Assembly: GCF_012932495.1 (NCBI RefSeq)
Contig: NZ_JABCNG010000003.1
Location: 372,001-436,000, forward strand
DNA: 64,000 bases
From: Novosphingobium sp. SG919
GTDB lineage: Bacteria; Pseudomonadota; Alphaproteobacteria; Sphingomonadales; Sphingomonadaceae
Reading direction: 5' to 3'
Shown here: positions 18,345-26,933 of the stretch, one piece after another
How positions within the stretch are numbered: position 1 is the first letter of the stretch
Layout of the letters: each line of letters opens with the position of its first letter
The notes under the pieces: model-generated
What the model saw: only the letters and a program-made list of their open reading frames with translations
The model's database searches: none
What the model was told of the DNA's origin: nothing
Program-made: the position numbers and the translations under genes

Positions 18345-18640
18345 AGATCGGGGCCATGAAGATCGTGCCTGCTCTTGCCCTGCTGCTTGCATTGGGCGCC
18401 TGCCAGAAAGGCGCCGAGCCGGAGAAGGGCGCGGCCAAGGCGGCTGGCGGCGAAGTGCTGCCGGGCAGCGTCAGCGACGCGATGATCGACCTGGATGGTG
18501 CCACCGGCACGCCGCCCTTGCAGCCGCCGCCCAAGGCCAAGGCCAGCGCCGCCACGCCGGAAGCCGCCGCGAGCGAGGACGCGACGGCACCGGCTGCGGA
18601 CACGCCGGCTGCGCCTGTCGCCGCCCCGGCAGCGCAGTAA
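18341..18640 (+). CDS. small Ala/Pro-rich lipoprotein
   Basis: A 99-residue protein with a lipoprotein signal: [11 protein letters not shown], where the cysteine at about residue 21 should be lipidated. The mature part is low-complexity, rich in Ala, Pro, Lys and Glu, with no domain. It is translationally coupled to lipB by a four-base overlap. Whether it relates to lipoylation is unknown; coupling may only reflect compact gene packing. The dispersed repeat copy A follows within 20 bp. Confidence 0.8.
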   Translation: MKIGAMKIVPALALLLALGACQKGAEPEKGAAKAAGGEVLPGSVSDAMIDLDGATGTPPLQPPPKAKASAATPEAAASEDATAPAADTPAAPVAAPAAQ

Positions 18641-18654
18641 GCCAAGGCGGGATT

Positions 18655-18772
18655 TTCCCCTCCACCACCGCTTCGCAGCGGTCCCCTCCCCATTTGCATG
18701 GGGAGGATCGGGAAGATCCTCCCCGCTTGGCGGGGAGGTGGCAGCCCGCAGGGCTGACGGAGGGGCGGGAGT
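18655..18772 (+). repeat. dispersed GC-rich palindromic repeat, copy A
   Basis: Two modules in order. Module 1 starts CCCCTCCACCACCGCTTCGC and closes with a CCCCTCCCCAT hairpin arm ending in GGATC. Module 2 begins GATCCTCCCCGC, forms a hairpin with GCGGGGAGG and ends GGTGGCAGCCCGCAGG, then CTGACGGAGGGG. Related copies occur at 21164-21283 (inverted) and 32241-32373 (modules swapped). It lies between the convergent lipoprotein and alkene reductase genes. Confidence 0.8.
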
Positions 18773-18775
18773 TTG

Positions 18776-19897
18776 TCAGACGGTTTCTTCGGCCAGGGTG
18801 GGATAGTCCGCATAGCCTTCGGGCACCGGGAAGTACCACGATTCGGGCACGTTCTTGTTGGGTGCCAGGGGGGCGTCCTTGGCGATGCGTTCGACCAGGT
18901 CGGGGTTGGAAATGAACGGGCGGCCAAAGCTGATCGCGTCGGCCCGGCCGGATGCGACATCGGCGGCGGCGCTTTCGGGCGTGTAATCGCTGTTTAGCAC
19001 CAGCGGGCCGGTGAAGTGCTGGCGGAACAGGCCGTCCTGCTGCGGCACGTCGGTGGCGCCGAAGGTGCCATCGGGGCCAGGCTGGCGCAGTTCGATGAAC
19101 GCGGGCTTGAGCTTTTCCAGTTCCTGCGCCGCGAGGGTGAACACGGCGGCCGGGTTGCTGTCATCCACCCCTTGCGAATCGCCGTTGGGCGAAAGGCGCA
19201 CGGCGACGCGATCGGCGCCCCACACCGCGATCAGCCGCTCCATCACTTCGCGCAGCAGGCGCACGCGGTTTTCGGGGCTGCCGCCATATTCGTCGGTGCG
19301 GAAATTGGACGAATCGCGCAGGAACTGGTCGATCAGGTAGCCATTGGCGCCATGCAGCTGCACACCGTCGAAACCGGCTTTCTTCGCGTTTTCGGCGGCA
19401 CGGGCATAGTCATCGAGCAGGCGCGGAATCTCGTCGAGGCGCAGCGGGCGTGCTTCCACCGCGTCCTTGCGGCCTTCGAAGGTGTGGACGTGGCCGGGCA
19501 CGCGCGTGGCGGAGGCCGAAACCGGCGGCTGGCCATCGTTGAAATCGGGATGGACGACGCGGCCCATGTGCCAGAGCTGCGCGACGATGCGGCCGCCGGC
19601 CTCGTGCACGGCGTCGGTCACCGGCTTCCAGCCTTCCACCTGGGCATCGGTCCACAGGCCAGGTGCGTAGGGCCAGCCCAGCCCTTCCTGGCTGATCCCG
19701 GTGGCTTCGGAAATGAGCAGGCCGGCGCTGGCGCGCTGGCGATAGTACGTGGCCATGATCGGCGTGGGCACTGCATCGCGGCCCGCACGGCCGCGGGTGA
19801 GCGGCGCCATGAGAATGCGATTGGGCGCGGAAATGGCGCCCAGCGCGATCGGCTGAAAAAGCGCTTCGTGATTGGGCTGGCTGGAAGACTGGGTCAT
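18776..19897 (-). CDS. alkene reductase, Old Yellow Enzyme family (NemA-like)
   Basis: An FMN enzyme that reduces activated C=C bonds, nitro groups or nitrate esters with NADPH. The TIM-barrel core shows FQPIALGAISAPNRILMAPL, QLWHMGR, GVQLHGANGYLIDQFL with the catalytic His/Asn pair, then DEYGGSPENRVRLLREV and ISFGRPFISNPDL. The 373-residue length fits the NemA/morphinone reductase class. The start at 19897 was chosen because AAGAGG lies five bases upstream and the protein begins close to the conserved LFQPI. It stands alone, with a repeat at its 3' end. Confidence 0.93.
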   Translation of the reverse strand: MTQSSSQPNHEALFQPIALGAISAPNRILMAPLTRGRAGRDAVPTPIMATYYRQRASAGLLISEATGISQEGLGWPYAPGLWTDAQVEGWKPVTDAVHEAGGRIVAQLWHMGRVVHPDFNDGQPPVSASATRVPGHVHTFEGRKDAVEARPLRLDEIPRLLDDYARAAENAKKAGFDGVQLHGANGYLIDQFLRDSSNFRTDEYGGSPENRVRLLREVMERLIAVWGADRVAVRLSPNGDSQGVDDSNPAAVFTLAAQELEKLKPAFIELRQPGPDGTFGATDVPQQDGLFRQHFTGPLVLNSDYTPESAAADVASGRADAISFGRPFISNPDLVERIAKDAPLAPNKNVPESWYFPVPEGYADYPTLAEETV

Positions 19898-20018
19898 GCA
19901 CGCCTCTTGCTGGAAGGAAATTGAGTTGTTCTTTGCAACGTAGTTTGCCCATGACTGTGCCAGGGCGCAAGGGGGCACGGCGGACAGGGCTTCCAGATTT
20001 TGCTTGGAACGCGCAAAG

Positions 20019-20054
20019 AAAAAGCCCGGGTGGCCGATTGGCTCCCGGGCTTTT
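20019..20054 (-). terminator. intrinsic terminator of nadA
   Basis: On the minus strand the stem AAAAGCCCGGGAG pairs with CCCGGGCTTTTT around GCCAATCGGCCA and runs into a T5CT3 tract. It begins 24 bases past the nadA stop. Confidence 0.9.
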
Positions 20055-20077
20055 GGGACAGGTGAATTATAGAAAGA

Positions 20078-21064
20078 TCAGGGGCGCCCCAGATCGCCCT
20101 GGCCCACCGTGGCGCTGGCCATAGCCAGCATGGCATCCAGGCTTTTCTTGGCCTCCAGCCGCAGGCCTTCCTCGATCTCGATCCGCGGGCTCAGGTCACG
20201 CAAGGCAAGATAGAGCTTTTCCAGCGTGTTGAGCGCCATGTAGGGGCAGATATTGCAGTTGCAGTTGCCGTCGGCACCCGGCGCACCGATGAAGGTCTTG
20301 CCCGGCATCGCCAGTTCCATCTGGTGGATGATGTGCGGCTCCGTCGCCACGATCAGGGTGTCACCCTCCATCGCCTTGGCATAATTGAGAATGCCGCTGG
20401 TGGAGCCGACATAGTCGGCATGATCGACGATGTGCGCAGGGCATTCGGGGTGGGCGGCGATCGGCGCATCGGGGTGCTGTGCCTTGAGCTTGAGCAGCTC
20501 GGTTTCGCTGAAGGCTTCGTGCACGATGCACACGCCCGGCCACAGCAGCATGTCGCGCCCGAACTTGCGGTTGAGATAGCCGCCGAGGTGCCGGTCGGGC
20601 CCGAAGATGATCTTCTGTTCGGGCGGAATCTTGGCGAGGATCGTCTCGGCGCTCGACGACGTCACGATCACGTCCGACAGGGCTTTCACCTCGGTCGAGC
20701 AATTGATGTAGGTAAGCGCGATGTGATCGGGATGCTGCGCACGGAACGCGGCAAACTTGTCGGGCGGGCAGGAATCCTCAAGGCTGCACCCAGCGTCGAG
20801 GTCAGGCAGCACCACGATCTTTTCGGGGCTGAGGATCTTGGCGGTTTCGGCCATGAACTTCACGCCGCAAAAGGCGATCACTTCGGCATCGGTGGCCGCG
20901 GCCTTGCGCGAAAGCTCCAGCGAATCGCCGACGAAATCGGCCAGGTCCTGGATTTCGGGGCGCTGGTAATAGTGCGCCAGGATCACGGCCTTGCGCTCGA
21001 TGCGCAGGCGGTCGATTTCGGCGCGCAGATCAAGGCCGGACAAGTTGGTGGGCTGGGCCGTCAT
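20078..21064 (-). CDS. nadA: quinolinate synthase NadA
   Basis: A [4Fe-4S] enzyme that condenses iminoaspartate with dihydroxyacetone phosphate to quinolinate in NAD synthesis. The three expected cluster cysteines are visible: Cys93 in AGCSLEDSC, Cys179 in GVCIVHE and Cys273 in CNICPYM. Other signatures are ILAHYYQRPEIQDLADFVGD, GVKFMAETAK and FGPDRHLGGYL. The start at 21064 has AGGAG eight bases upstream and gives 328 residues; the in-frame region before it is unconserved. nadB and nadC are not nearby. Confidence 0.96.
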   Translation of the reverse strand: MTAQPTNLSGLDLRAEIDRLRIERKAVILAHYYQRPEIQDLADFVGDSLELSRKAAATDAEVIAFCGVKFMAETAKILSPEKIVVLPDLDAGCSLEDSCPPDKFAAFRAQHPDHIALTYINCSTEVKALSDVIVTSSSAETILAKIPPEQKIIFGPDRHLGGYLNRKFGRDMLLWPGVCIVHEAFSETELLKLKAQHPDAPIAAHPECPAHIVDHADYVGSTSGILNYAKAMEGDTLIVATEPHIIHQMELAMPGKTFIGAPGADGNCNCNICPYMALNTLEKLYLALRDLSPRIEIEEGLRLEAKKSLDAMLAMASATVGQGDLGRP

Positions 21065-21163
21065 GGGTCGCTCCTGCTGCCGGGCCAACACGGCATGCCC
21101 GGCTTCCTTGGTGGGCGACTTAGGGGCGCAAAGGCCCGATGCCAAGCGGGGATTGGGAAATGC

Positions 21164-21283
21164 CCCCCAGTCAGGCCTGCGGCCTGCCACCGCCCCATCG
21201 CGGATGGGGAGGATCTTATTGTGATCCTCCCTGCCGGAGGCGGGGAGGGGGACCGCCGCGCAGCGGTGGTGGAGGGGCCTTTT
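21164..21283 (-). repeat. dispersed GC-rich palindromic repeat, copy B
   Basis: Read on the minus strand it matches copy A at 18655 in module order: CCCCTCCACCACCGCTGCGC, a hairpin of CCCTCCCCGCC against GGGAGGATC, then AAGATCCTCCCCATC, GATGGGG and GGTGGCAGGCCGCAGG. The central hairpin GGATC TTATTGT GATCC is intact. It lies between nadA and the DUF4230 gene. Confidence 0.8.
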
Positions 21284-21295
21284 CAGCGGGCCGTG

Positions 21296-21958
21296 TCAGC
21301 GCCCGGTGTCACCGTCGATCGTCACGTTGACGGTCACTTTGCCATAGCCGGCCACCTGCAGCGGAATTGCCAGGTTCTGGCGCACGGCGTCCTTGGCGGC
21401 ATTGCGCGCCAGGCCCATCAGCACGGGATTGGCGGCTTGCTGGGTGGCCAGCTGTTCGGCCAGGCGGGTGTTGTCACGCGTCAGCTTGTCCTGCGCGGCG
21501 CGGCTGATCCACACGCCTTCGCGCAAATATTGCGCGCGGGCTTCATCCAGGTTGGGGCGGCTCAGGCGCAAGGGCGGCAGGCGCACCGACAGCGTCTGGC
21601 TGGCAGCGTCCCACGCCATGCGGTCGGTGTTCATCTGCGAAAGATCGACCGTGTAATCGACGCGGGCAGGGATCACCGCCACTTGCTTGGACTGCACCAG
21701 ACCGAAAAGGCGGCTGTCGTCGCTGGACACCACCGGGGCCATTTCGGCGCTGAACACAGTCAGGCTGTTTTGGCGTTCGAATGCCACGAGGCTGGTGGCA
21801 AGCGGGCTGCCGATGTCCTGCGGTTTCCACAAGAGCCATGCAAACAGGCCGGCCAGGGCCAGCGCGGCCACGAACAAAAGCCAGGGCAGGGCGCTGCGCC
21901 GGGCAGGCGAAGCGGGGCGTGTCGCAGCGGGCGGCGAGGTCAGCTTGGTATCGTCCAT
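21296..21958 (-). CDS. membrane-anchored DUF4230 protein
   Basis: A 220-residue protein with a short Pro/Ala-rich cytoplasmic N-terminus, one transmembrane helix (ALPWLLFVAALALAGLFAWLLW, about 28-49, in two overlapping halves) and a periplasmic domain resembling DUF4230: LVAFERQNSLTVFSAEM, VIPARVDYTVDLSQM, then ARAQYLREGVWISRAAQDKL. Function unknown. GGGGGA precedes the ATG by four to five bases. The first six codons overlap the end of the MBL-fold gene (21940), suggesting coupling. Repeat copy B follows its stop. Confidence 0.8.
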   Translation of the reverse strand: MDDTKLTSPPAATRPASPARRSALPWLLFVAALALAGLFAWLLWKPQDIGSPLATSLVAFERQNSLTVFSAEMAPVVSSDDSRLFGLVQSKQVAVIPARVDYTVDLSQMNTDRMAWDAASQTLSVRLPPLRLSRPNLDEARAQYLREGVWISRAAQDKLTRDNTRLAEQLATQQAANPVLMGLARNAAKDAVRQNLAIPLQVAGYGKVTVNVTIDGDTGR

Positions 21959-22881
21959 TGTTCCCCCGAACGAACGACCCGGCCCTGGCGTTCCAGATCG
22001 AGCAGATGCGCCAGCACAGAGCGGCCGGCCGCGCCGGTCAGGCGCGGGTCCAACCCCTTGTACATCTGCGCCACCATGGCCGGAATATCGTGCGTCCCGC
22101 TTTCCAGCACGCGCAGGATCTGCCGCTCGCGCTGGCGGCGATGGCCCAGCATCCCGCGCACGAACTGGTGGGGATTGGGAATCGGATCGCCATGGGCGGG
22201 ATAATAGATGCGGTCCTGCGGCCGGTCGTAGAGCTTCTGCAACGACGCCATGTAGGCGGCCATGTCGCCATCGGGTGGCGAGACCACGCTGGTGGACCAG
22301 CCCATCACGTGATCGCCGGTGAACAGAGCGCCGCTTTGCTTGAGCGACAGGCACAAGTGGTTGCTGGTGTGGCCCGGCGTGGCCACCGCCTGCAGCGTCC
22401 AGCCATCGCCGTGCAGTTCCTCGCCATCGGCCAGGATGCGGGCCGGGGCGTAATCCGGGTCGAACGCGGCATCGGCGCGCGGGCCATTGTCTTCGAGTGC
22501 CAGCGGGGCACAGCCGATGATCGGTGCGCCGGTCAGTGCAGCCAGGGGGCGCGACGCGGGGCTGTGGTCACGGTGGGTGTGGGTGCACACGATCGCGGCA
22601 ACGCGGGCGGTACCCACCGCCGCCAGGATCGCGGCGACATGGCCTTCGCCGTTGGTATCGGCATGCCCGGCCACCCCGGTGCCATCGGGGCCCGGATCGA
22701 TCACCGCCACGTCCTGCCCGGCGCCGACGAGGTAGGTCTGCGTGCCGGTAAAGGTATAGGGCGACGGGTTTGGCGCCAGCACGCGCCGCACCAGCGGCTC
22801 CAGCTGCTGGGCCGCACCCGTGTTCCACGTGGAACGATCCGGAAGGGAAGAACTGGCCATGGCCATGCTATGGGGACGCAT
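21940..22881 (-). CDS. MBL-fold metallo-hydrolase (LACTB2-like)
   Basis: A metallo-beta-lactamase fold hydrolase of 313 residues. The metal motif is THTHRDHS (HxHxDH with Thr/Arg fill), followed by the His in ATPGHTSNHLCL and the Asp in FTGDHVMGW, with a late PAHGDP. A C-terminal winged-helix-like tail (GRSVLAHLLDLERQGRV) matches the LACTB2/glyoxalase II-like branch. Substrate is unknown. Starts at 22881, 22866 or 22860 are all possible; no clear ribosome binding site separates them. The N-terminal codons contain a parS-like site (residues STWNT), so early variation here could be constrained by DNA binding. Confidence 0.85.
   Translation of the reverse strand: MRPHSMAMASSSLPDRSTWNTGAAQQLEPLVRRVLAPNPSPYTFTGTQTYLVGAGQDVAVIDPGPDGTGVAGHADTNGEGHVAAILAAVGTARVAAIVCTHTHRDHSPASRPLAALTGAPIIGCAPLALEDNGPRADAAFDPDYAPARILADGEELHGDGWTLQAVATPGHTSNHLCLSLKQSGALFTGDHVMGWSTSVVSPPDGDMAAYMASLQKLYDRPQDRIYYPAHGDPIPNPHQFVRGMLGHRRQRERQILRVLESGTHDIPAMVAQMYKGLDPRLTGAAGRSVLAHLLDLERQGRVVRSGEQWTIPS
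22821..22836. promoter_or_regulatory. degenerate parS-like site inside the MBL-fold gene
   Basis: TGTTCCACGTGGAACG differs from the parS consensus only at the last base (G instead of A), and its centre is a perfect palindrome. It lies 16.5 kb from parB, in the N-terminal coding region of a gene. Confidence 0.65.
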
Positions 22882-22899
22882 GCCCCCAGGCGCAAGCCG

Positions 22900-23403
22900 T
22901 CAGCCCGCTTCGGCCAAGGCCAGGCCCAGCCTTTCGCGCAGGCGGGCCAGCGCCAGGGGCAGGGGTTCGGGCGATGCTGCAAGCCCGGCCGGTTCCTGCC
23001 AGGCCTGCTCAAGCCGGTGGATGCGTTGATAGAGCCGCTCGCTTTCGCGCACCACATCCTGGGCGGCGCCCGGCAGGTGCGCCACGCTGGCCGGGTCGCT
23101 GGCGGGGAAATGCGCGATCAGGCGGCCATGGCGGCGCAGTTGCAACGCGGTCAGTTCGCCCGCGAACCAGGCGCGATGGTTGAGCAGCCAGGCCAGGCAA
23201 TGCATGATCCGGGTGGTGGTGCGCAGCGCTTCGCAACTGGCCTGCACCCGCATCAGGTCTTCGCTGCCGGGATGGCTGCCGCCATCGTTGGCGGGTTGCA
23301 GGCGCAGCAGTTGGAATTCCGCGCGCGCGCGATCGGCCAGGGCCAGGGCCTGCTCGTAAAGCGCCTCGACGATGCGCGGATTGGCACTGGGGGTAAGCGG
23401 CAT
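22900..23403 (-). CDS. DUF1465 protein, RcdA-like (CtrA-degradation adaptor family)
   Basis: A 167-residue all-helical protein matching DUF1465, to which, from memory, the Caulobacter adaptor RcdA belongs. RcdA helps deliver CtrA and other substrates to ClpXP during the cell cycle. Visible features are IVEALYEQALALADRARAEF, the long helical run MRVQASCEALRTTTRIMHCLAWLLN and a C-terminal helix ending ALARLRERLGLALAEAG. Whether this copy works as RcdA in a sphingomonad is inference. The start at 23403 (MPLTPSANPRIVEAL) matches the expected N-terminus but lacks a strong ribosome binding site. ctrA itself is 18.6 kb away in this window. Confidence 0.78.
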   Translation of the reverse strand: MPLTPSANPRIVEALYEQALALADRARAEFQLLRLQPANDGGSHPGSEDLMRVQASCEALRTTTRIMHCLAWLLNHRAWFAGELTALQLRRHGRLIAHFPASDPASVAHLPGAAQDVVRESERLYQRIHRLEQAWQEPAGLAASPEPLPLALARLRERLGLALAEAG

Positions 23404-23588
23404 GGTGGCGATCTGGAAGAGAGGCGTTCGTAGAAAACGCAATGTGTCTATCCGCCGCATAAGACCGATCGCCCGGCGCACTCAATGCCCCGGCCGGCCC
23501 GGTGCCCAACCGCTTTGCCGCTGTCTCGATACGGAACGCTTTGCCGCCGCCGTGCGCGCCCGGCACGCGACCAATCAAGCGTTTGATT

Positions 23589-23786
23589 TCACGCAATAAT
23601 ATCGGGTATGAGATAGTCTTCCAGCATGGAAATCTGATCGCGCAGCAGCAATTTGCGCTTTTTCAACCGGGCCACCTGCAACTGGTCTACCGCGCCGTTG
23701 AGCGTGAGCGCATCGATCGCCACGTCAAGATCGCGATGCTCGAGGCGCAGGGCCTCCAGTCGCTTGCGCATTTCCTCTTCGGTCAC
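23589..23786 (-). CDS. YdcH family (DUF465) protein, first copy
   Basis: A 65-residue helical hairpin protein of the DUF465/YdcH family (EEEMRKRLEALRLEHRDLDVAIDAL, then LQVARLKKRKLLLRDQISMLED). The motif LKKRKLLLRDQI is the family hallmark. Function is unknown. The start is GTG at 23786 with GGGAG eight bases upstream; longer readings add unconserved sequence. It is divergent from a second, shorter YdcH gene at 24139. Confidence 0.85.
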   Translation of the reverse strand: MTEEEMRKRLEALRLEHRDLDVAIDALTLNGAVDQLQVARLKKRKLLLRDQISMLEDYLIPDIIA

Positions 23787-24138
23787 ACCCACCACTCCCG
23801 AACCCAATTGCAACGCGCACCCACGCCCAAGCTGCAACATCCCTCCCAACCGTCGGCCTGCCACTGCCGGCCTTGGGCGTGAAAATCCCATTGGGCGTGC
23901 ATGGTGCACATTTCGTCACCGCCGCCTACACATGAACGCGATGCCGGTGCGACCCGGCGTGCTTCCCCTTGCAAGATACGGCGAATGTGGGACCATGACA
24001 ACGCACCGACTGTTGACGACTCGCAGAACAGAAGCATCGGAGCCGAAGACATCGGGCCGACCGCGTGGGAATGTCTCCCGCACGGGTTTTGACCGGGTGG
24101 CGGCCTATCCCGGCCCGCGCCCTTCAGGAGGTCAACGC
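23787..24138. other. divergent gene-free region between two YdcH genes
   Basis: 352 bp with no supported gene. It must hold both divergent promoters. A GACTC (GANTC methylation motif) lies near 24019-24023 and an imperfect GC-rich hairpin ending in GGGTTTT lies near 24064-24090. No convincing box pair could be picked by eye. Confidence 0.45.
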
Positions 24139-24297
24139 ATGGAAACGACGCACATCACCGCCTTGCAGACAAAGCACGCCGGCCTGGAACGCCGGATTTC
24201 CGAGGAAATGGCTCGGCCAGCCCCCGATGTGGCCCTGCTCATGCAGCTCAAGCGGCGCAAGTTGCGCATCAAGGAAGAACTGGCGCTGCTTCACTGA
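24139..24297 (+). CDS. YdcH family (DUF465) protein, second copy
   Basis: A 52-residue helical hairpin of the same family as the gene at 23589: HAGLERRISEEMARPAPDV, then LLMQLKRRKLRIKEELALL, where LKRRKLRIKEEL is the family signature. A near-ideal ribosome binding site, AGGAGG, lies seven bases before the ATG, so it is likely well translated. A strong terminator follows at 24351. Too short for most automatic gene callers. Confidence 0.88.
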   Translation: METTHITALQTKHAGLERRISEEMARPAPDVALLMQLKRRKLRIKEELALLH

Positions 24298-24350
24298 TCC
24301 CACCGCGCCAGAACCATCCAGAACCAAGCGAATATGCACCTGGATTGATG

Positions 24351-24382
24351 AAGGCCGGCTCCCACCACGGGGCCGGCCTTTT
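24351..24382 (+). terminator. intrinsic terminator after the short YdcH gene
   Basis: AAGGCCGGC pairs with GCCGGCCTT around a 12-base loop, followed by TTTT. It lies 54 bases downstream of the stop codon and insulates ptsP. Confidence 0.88.
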
Positions 24383-24520
24383 GCGTAGGCATGATACTTT
24401 GACCGGGCCGGGACGTGGCCGGCGCAGCGGGCGCCGCCGCAGCAGAGTTGCATACGAATATTTCCGCAATGGCAGCAGGCCCCGTTTGCAAACCCGATGG
24501 GCTGCGCTAGGCCTTTGCAG

Positions 24521-26794
24521 ATGTTGACTGCCGTTGCCTCTGCCCGCGCGATCCTCACCTCGCTGCACGAGGTCATGGCCTCGCGCTCCGGCGCGCAGGC
24601 CAAGCTGAACCGCATCGTCGACGTGATCGGCGAGAACCTCAACAGCGAAGTCTGCTCGATCTATCTGCTGCGCGAAGGCATGCTGGAACTGTTCGCCACG
24701 CGCGGGCTGGAACAGGCTGCCGTGCACGTCACCCGCATGGCGGTGGGCGAGGGGCTGGTGGGCACGATCGCCCAGAATATAGAGACGCTGAACCTGGCCG
24801 AGGCGGCGTCTCATCCCGACTTCGCATTCCGCCCCGAAACGGGCGAAGAGCGCTTTCACTCGTTTGCCGGCGTGCCGATCGTGCGCCGCCAGCGCGCGGT
24901 GGGCGTGGTGGCGGTGCAACATGTCGATCCGCGCCGCTATGAAGAGGTGGAGATCGAGGCGCTGCAGACCGTCGCCATGGTCCTGGCCGAACTGATCGCC
25001 AATGCCGAGCTGATCGACGACGAGGACGTGGCCGGCGTGCCCGACCACCTGACCGGGCCCGATCGCCTCAAGGGCCAGACCCTGGTGAAAGGCCTGGCGG
25101 TGGGCCAGGCGGTGTTCCACCAGCCGCGCGTGACGATCGAGCATGTCGTGGCCGAAGATACCGAGGCGGAGCGCCAGCGGGTCTATCGCGCGTTCGACAA
25201 GATGCGCGAGCAGATCGACCGCATGGCCAGCCAGGCCGAATTCGGCGTGGGCGGAGAGCACGAGGAAGTGCTCGAAACCTATCGCATGTTCGCCTACGAC
25301 GAAGGCTGGAGCCGCCGCATCAACGAGGCGATCGATTCCGGCCTGACGGCAGAAGCCGCGATCGAGCGCGTGCAGCAGCGCACCCGCATGCGCATGCGCC
25401 AGATCGACGATCCCTTGCTGGCCGACCGCATGCACGACCTGGAAGACCTGTCGAACCGCCTGCTGCGGATCGTCTCGGGCCAGCTGGGCACGGCCGCGAG
25501 CATGGGGCTGAAAGGTGACGCGATACTGATCGCGCGCAACTTGGGCCCGGCGGAACTGCTGGAATACGACCGGCGCCGGCTGAAGGGCGTGATCCTGGAA
25601 GAAGGCTCGCTGACCGCGCACGTGGTGATCGTGGCACGGGCCATGGGCATTCCGGTGGTGGGCCGCGTGCGCGCGCTGCGCGGCAAAGTGCGCGATGGCG
25701 ATATCCTGCTGGTGGATGGCGACCAGGGCGTGATCGATGTGCGCCCGGCGCCCAGCCTGGTCGAAGCGTTCGAAGCGCGCTTTGCCAAGAACCGCGAGCG
25801 CCAGGCCCATTACGCCACGATGCGCGATGTGGAGCCGGTCACGCGCGACGGGCAACGCATCACGGTGATGATCAACGCCGGCCTGCGTGACGACATGCCG
25901 ATGCTGCCGCTGACCGGGGCTGACGGCATCGGCCTGTTCCGCACAGAATTCCAGTTCCTGGTTTCGGCCACCATGCCCCAGCGCGAGCGGCAGACCAGGC
26001 TCTATCGCGATGTGCTGGAAGCGGCGGGGGATCGCCCGGTGGTGTTCCGCACAGTGGATATCGGTGGGGACAAGGTCCTGCCCTATCTGCGCCACAACGA
26101 GGGCGAGACCGAGGAAAACCCGGCCATGGGCTGGCGCGCGTTGCGCGTGGCGCTGGAGCGCGATGGGCTGCTCAAAGTGCAGGCGCGCGCACTGATCGAG
26201 GCGGCCGCCGGACGCACGCTCAACGTGATGTTCCCGATGGTGACCGAGCCGTGGGAATTCGATGCGGCCAAGGCGGTGTTCGAAAGCCAGGTGGCGTTCC
26301 TGCGCAAGCAGAAGAAGCTGCTGCCCGAAGCGATCCGCTATGGCGCGATGCTGGAAGTGCCGGCGCTGGCCGAATGCCTCGATATCCTGGCGCCGCGCCT
26401 TTCGTTCCTGTCGATCGGCACGAATGACCTGACGCAATTCCTGTTTGCCGCCGATCGCGCCCATCCCAAGCTGGCCGAACGCTATGACTGGCTCAGCCCA
26501 GCGATCCTGCGCTTCCTGGCGCGGGTGGTGCGCGATGTGGCGCCGTTCGGCACGGCGTTGACCGTGTGTGGGGAAATGGGCGGGCGGCGGCTGGAAGCGC
26601 TGGCGCTGCTGGGGCTGGGCATCACCCGCCTGTCGATCACGCCGGCGGCGGTGGGCCCGGTCAAGGAACTGATCCGCAAGGTGGATCTGGGCGAGATTCG
26701 CAGTGCGATGGACGGCTGGTTGCGCGCGCCGCAAGCCGACATGCGCAGCGTTCTGGCCCAGTGGGCCTGTGCACAGGGCATCGATTGCGATTGA
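24521..26794 (+). CDS. ptsP: GAF-containing phosphoenolpyruvate-protein phosphotransferase PtsP (EI-Ntr)
   Basis: The first enzyme of the nitrogen-related phosphotransferase system, which passes phosphate from PEP to NPr and then EIIA-Ntr. An N-terminal GAF sensor domain covers about residues 15-155 (SEVCSIYLLREGMLELFATRGL, then HSFAGVPIVRRQRAVGVVAVQ). The EI domain follows, with the phosphorylated His at about residue 367 in SLTAHVVIVARAMGIP. The PEP-binding barrel shows GIGLFRTEFQFL, GGDKVLPYL, GAMLEVPALA, SIGTNDLTQFLFAADR and the Cys in VCGEMGGR. Of two in-frame ATGs, 24521 was preferred over 24497 because the protein then begins at the family-typical leader helix; neither has a clear ribosome binding site. 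No ptsH-like gene is nearby. Confidence 0.95.
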   Translation: MLTAVASARAILTSLHEVMASRSGAQAKLNRIVDVIGENLNSEVCSIYLLREGMLELFATRGLEQAAVHVTRMAVGEGLVGTIAQNIETLNLAEAASHPDFAFRPETGEERFHSFAGVPIVRRQRAVGVVAVQHVDPRRYEEVEIEALQTVAMVLAELIANAELIDDEDVAGVPDHLTGPDRLKGQTLVKGLAVGQAVFHQPRVTIEHVVAEDTEAERQRVYRAFDKMREQIDRMASQAEFGVGGEHEEVLETYRMFAYDEGWSRRINEAIDSGLTAEAAIERVQQRTRMRMRQIDDPLLADRMHDLEDLSNRLLRIVSGQLGTAASMGLKGDAILIARNLGPAELLEYDRRRLKGVILEEGSLTAHVVIVARAMGIPVVGRVRALRGKVRDGDILLVDGDQGVIDVRPAPSLVEAFEARFAKNRERQAHYATMRDVEPVTRDGQRITVMINAGLRDDMPMLPLTGADGIGLFRTEFQFLVSATMPQRERQTRLYRDVLEAAGDRPVVFRTVDIGGDKVLPYLRHNEGETEENPAMGWRALRVALERDGLLKVQARALIEAAAGRTLNVMFPMVTEPWEFDAAKAVFESQVAFLRKQKKLLPEAIRYGAMLEVPALAECLDILAPRLSFLSIGTNDLTQFLFAADRAHPKLAERYDWLSPAILRFLARVVRDVAPFGTALTVCGEMGGRRLEALALLGLGITRLSITPAAVGPVKELIRKVDLGEIRSAMDGWLRAPQADMRSVLAQWACAQGIDCD

Positions 26795-26933
26795 ACCGGG
26801 TTCGCATGGCCGTTTTCGCCGGTTGCGCGCCGCAAAACGGTTGACTTTCGCGCAATTGCAACGATCCCCTTCTAGCGGCTTTTCATCAAGCCACCGGGTT
26901 GCAAAACAAGCATAGAAAGACGGGAGCCGCGCC

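Noticed and set aside
22305..22312. Other CACGTG hexamers (for example 9139, 12446 and 22305) as further parS sites
   Set aside because: The flanking TGTTNC and GNAACA arms are missing; only six of the sites seen keep them.
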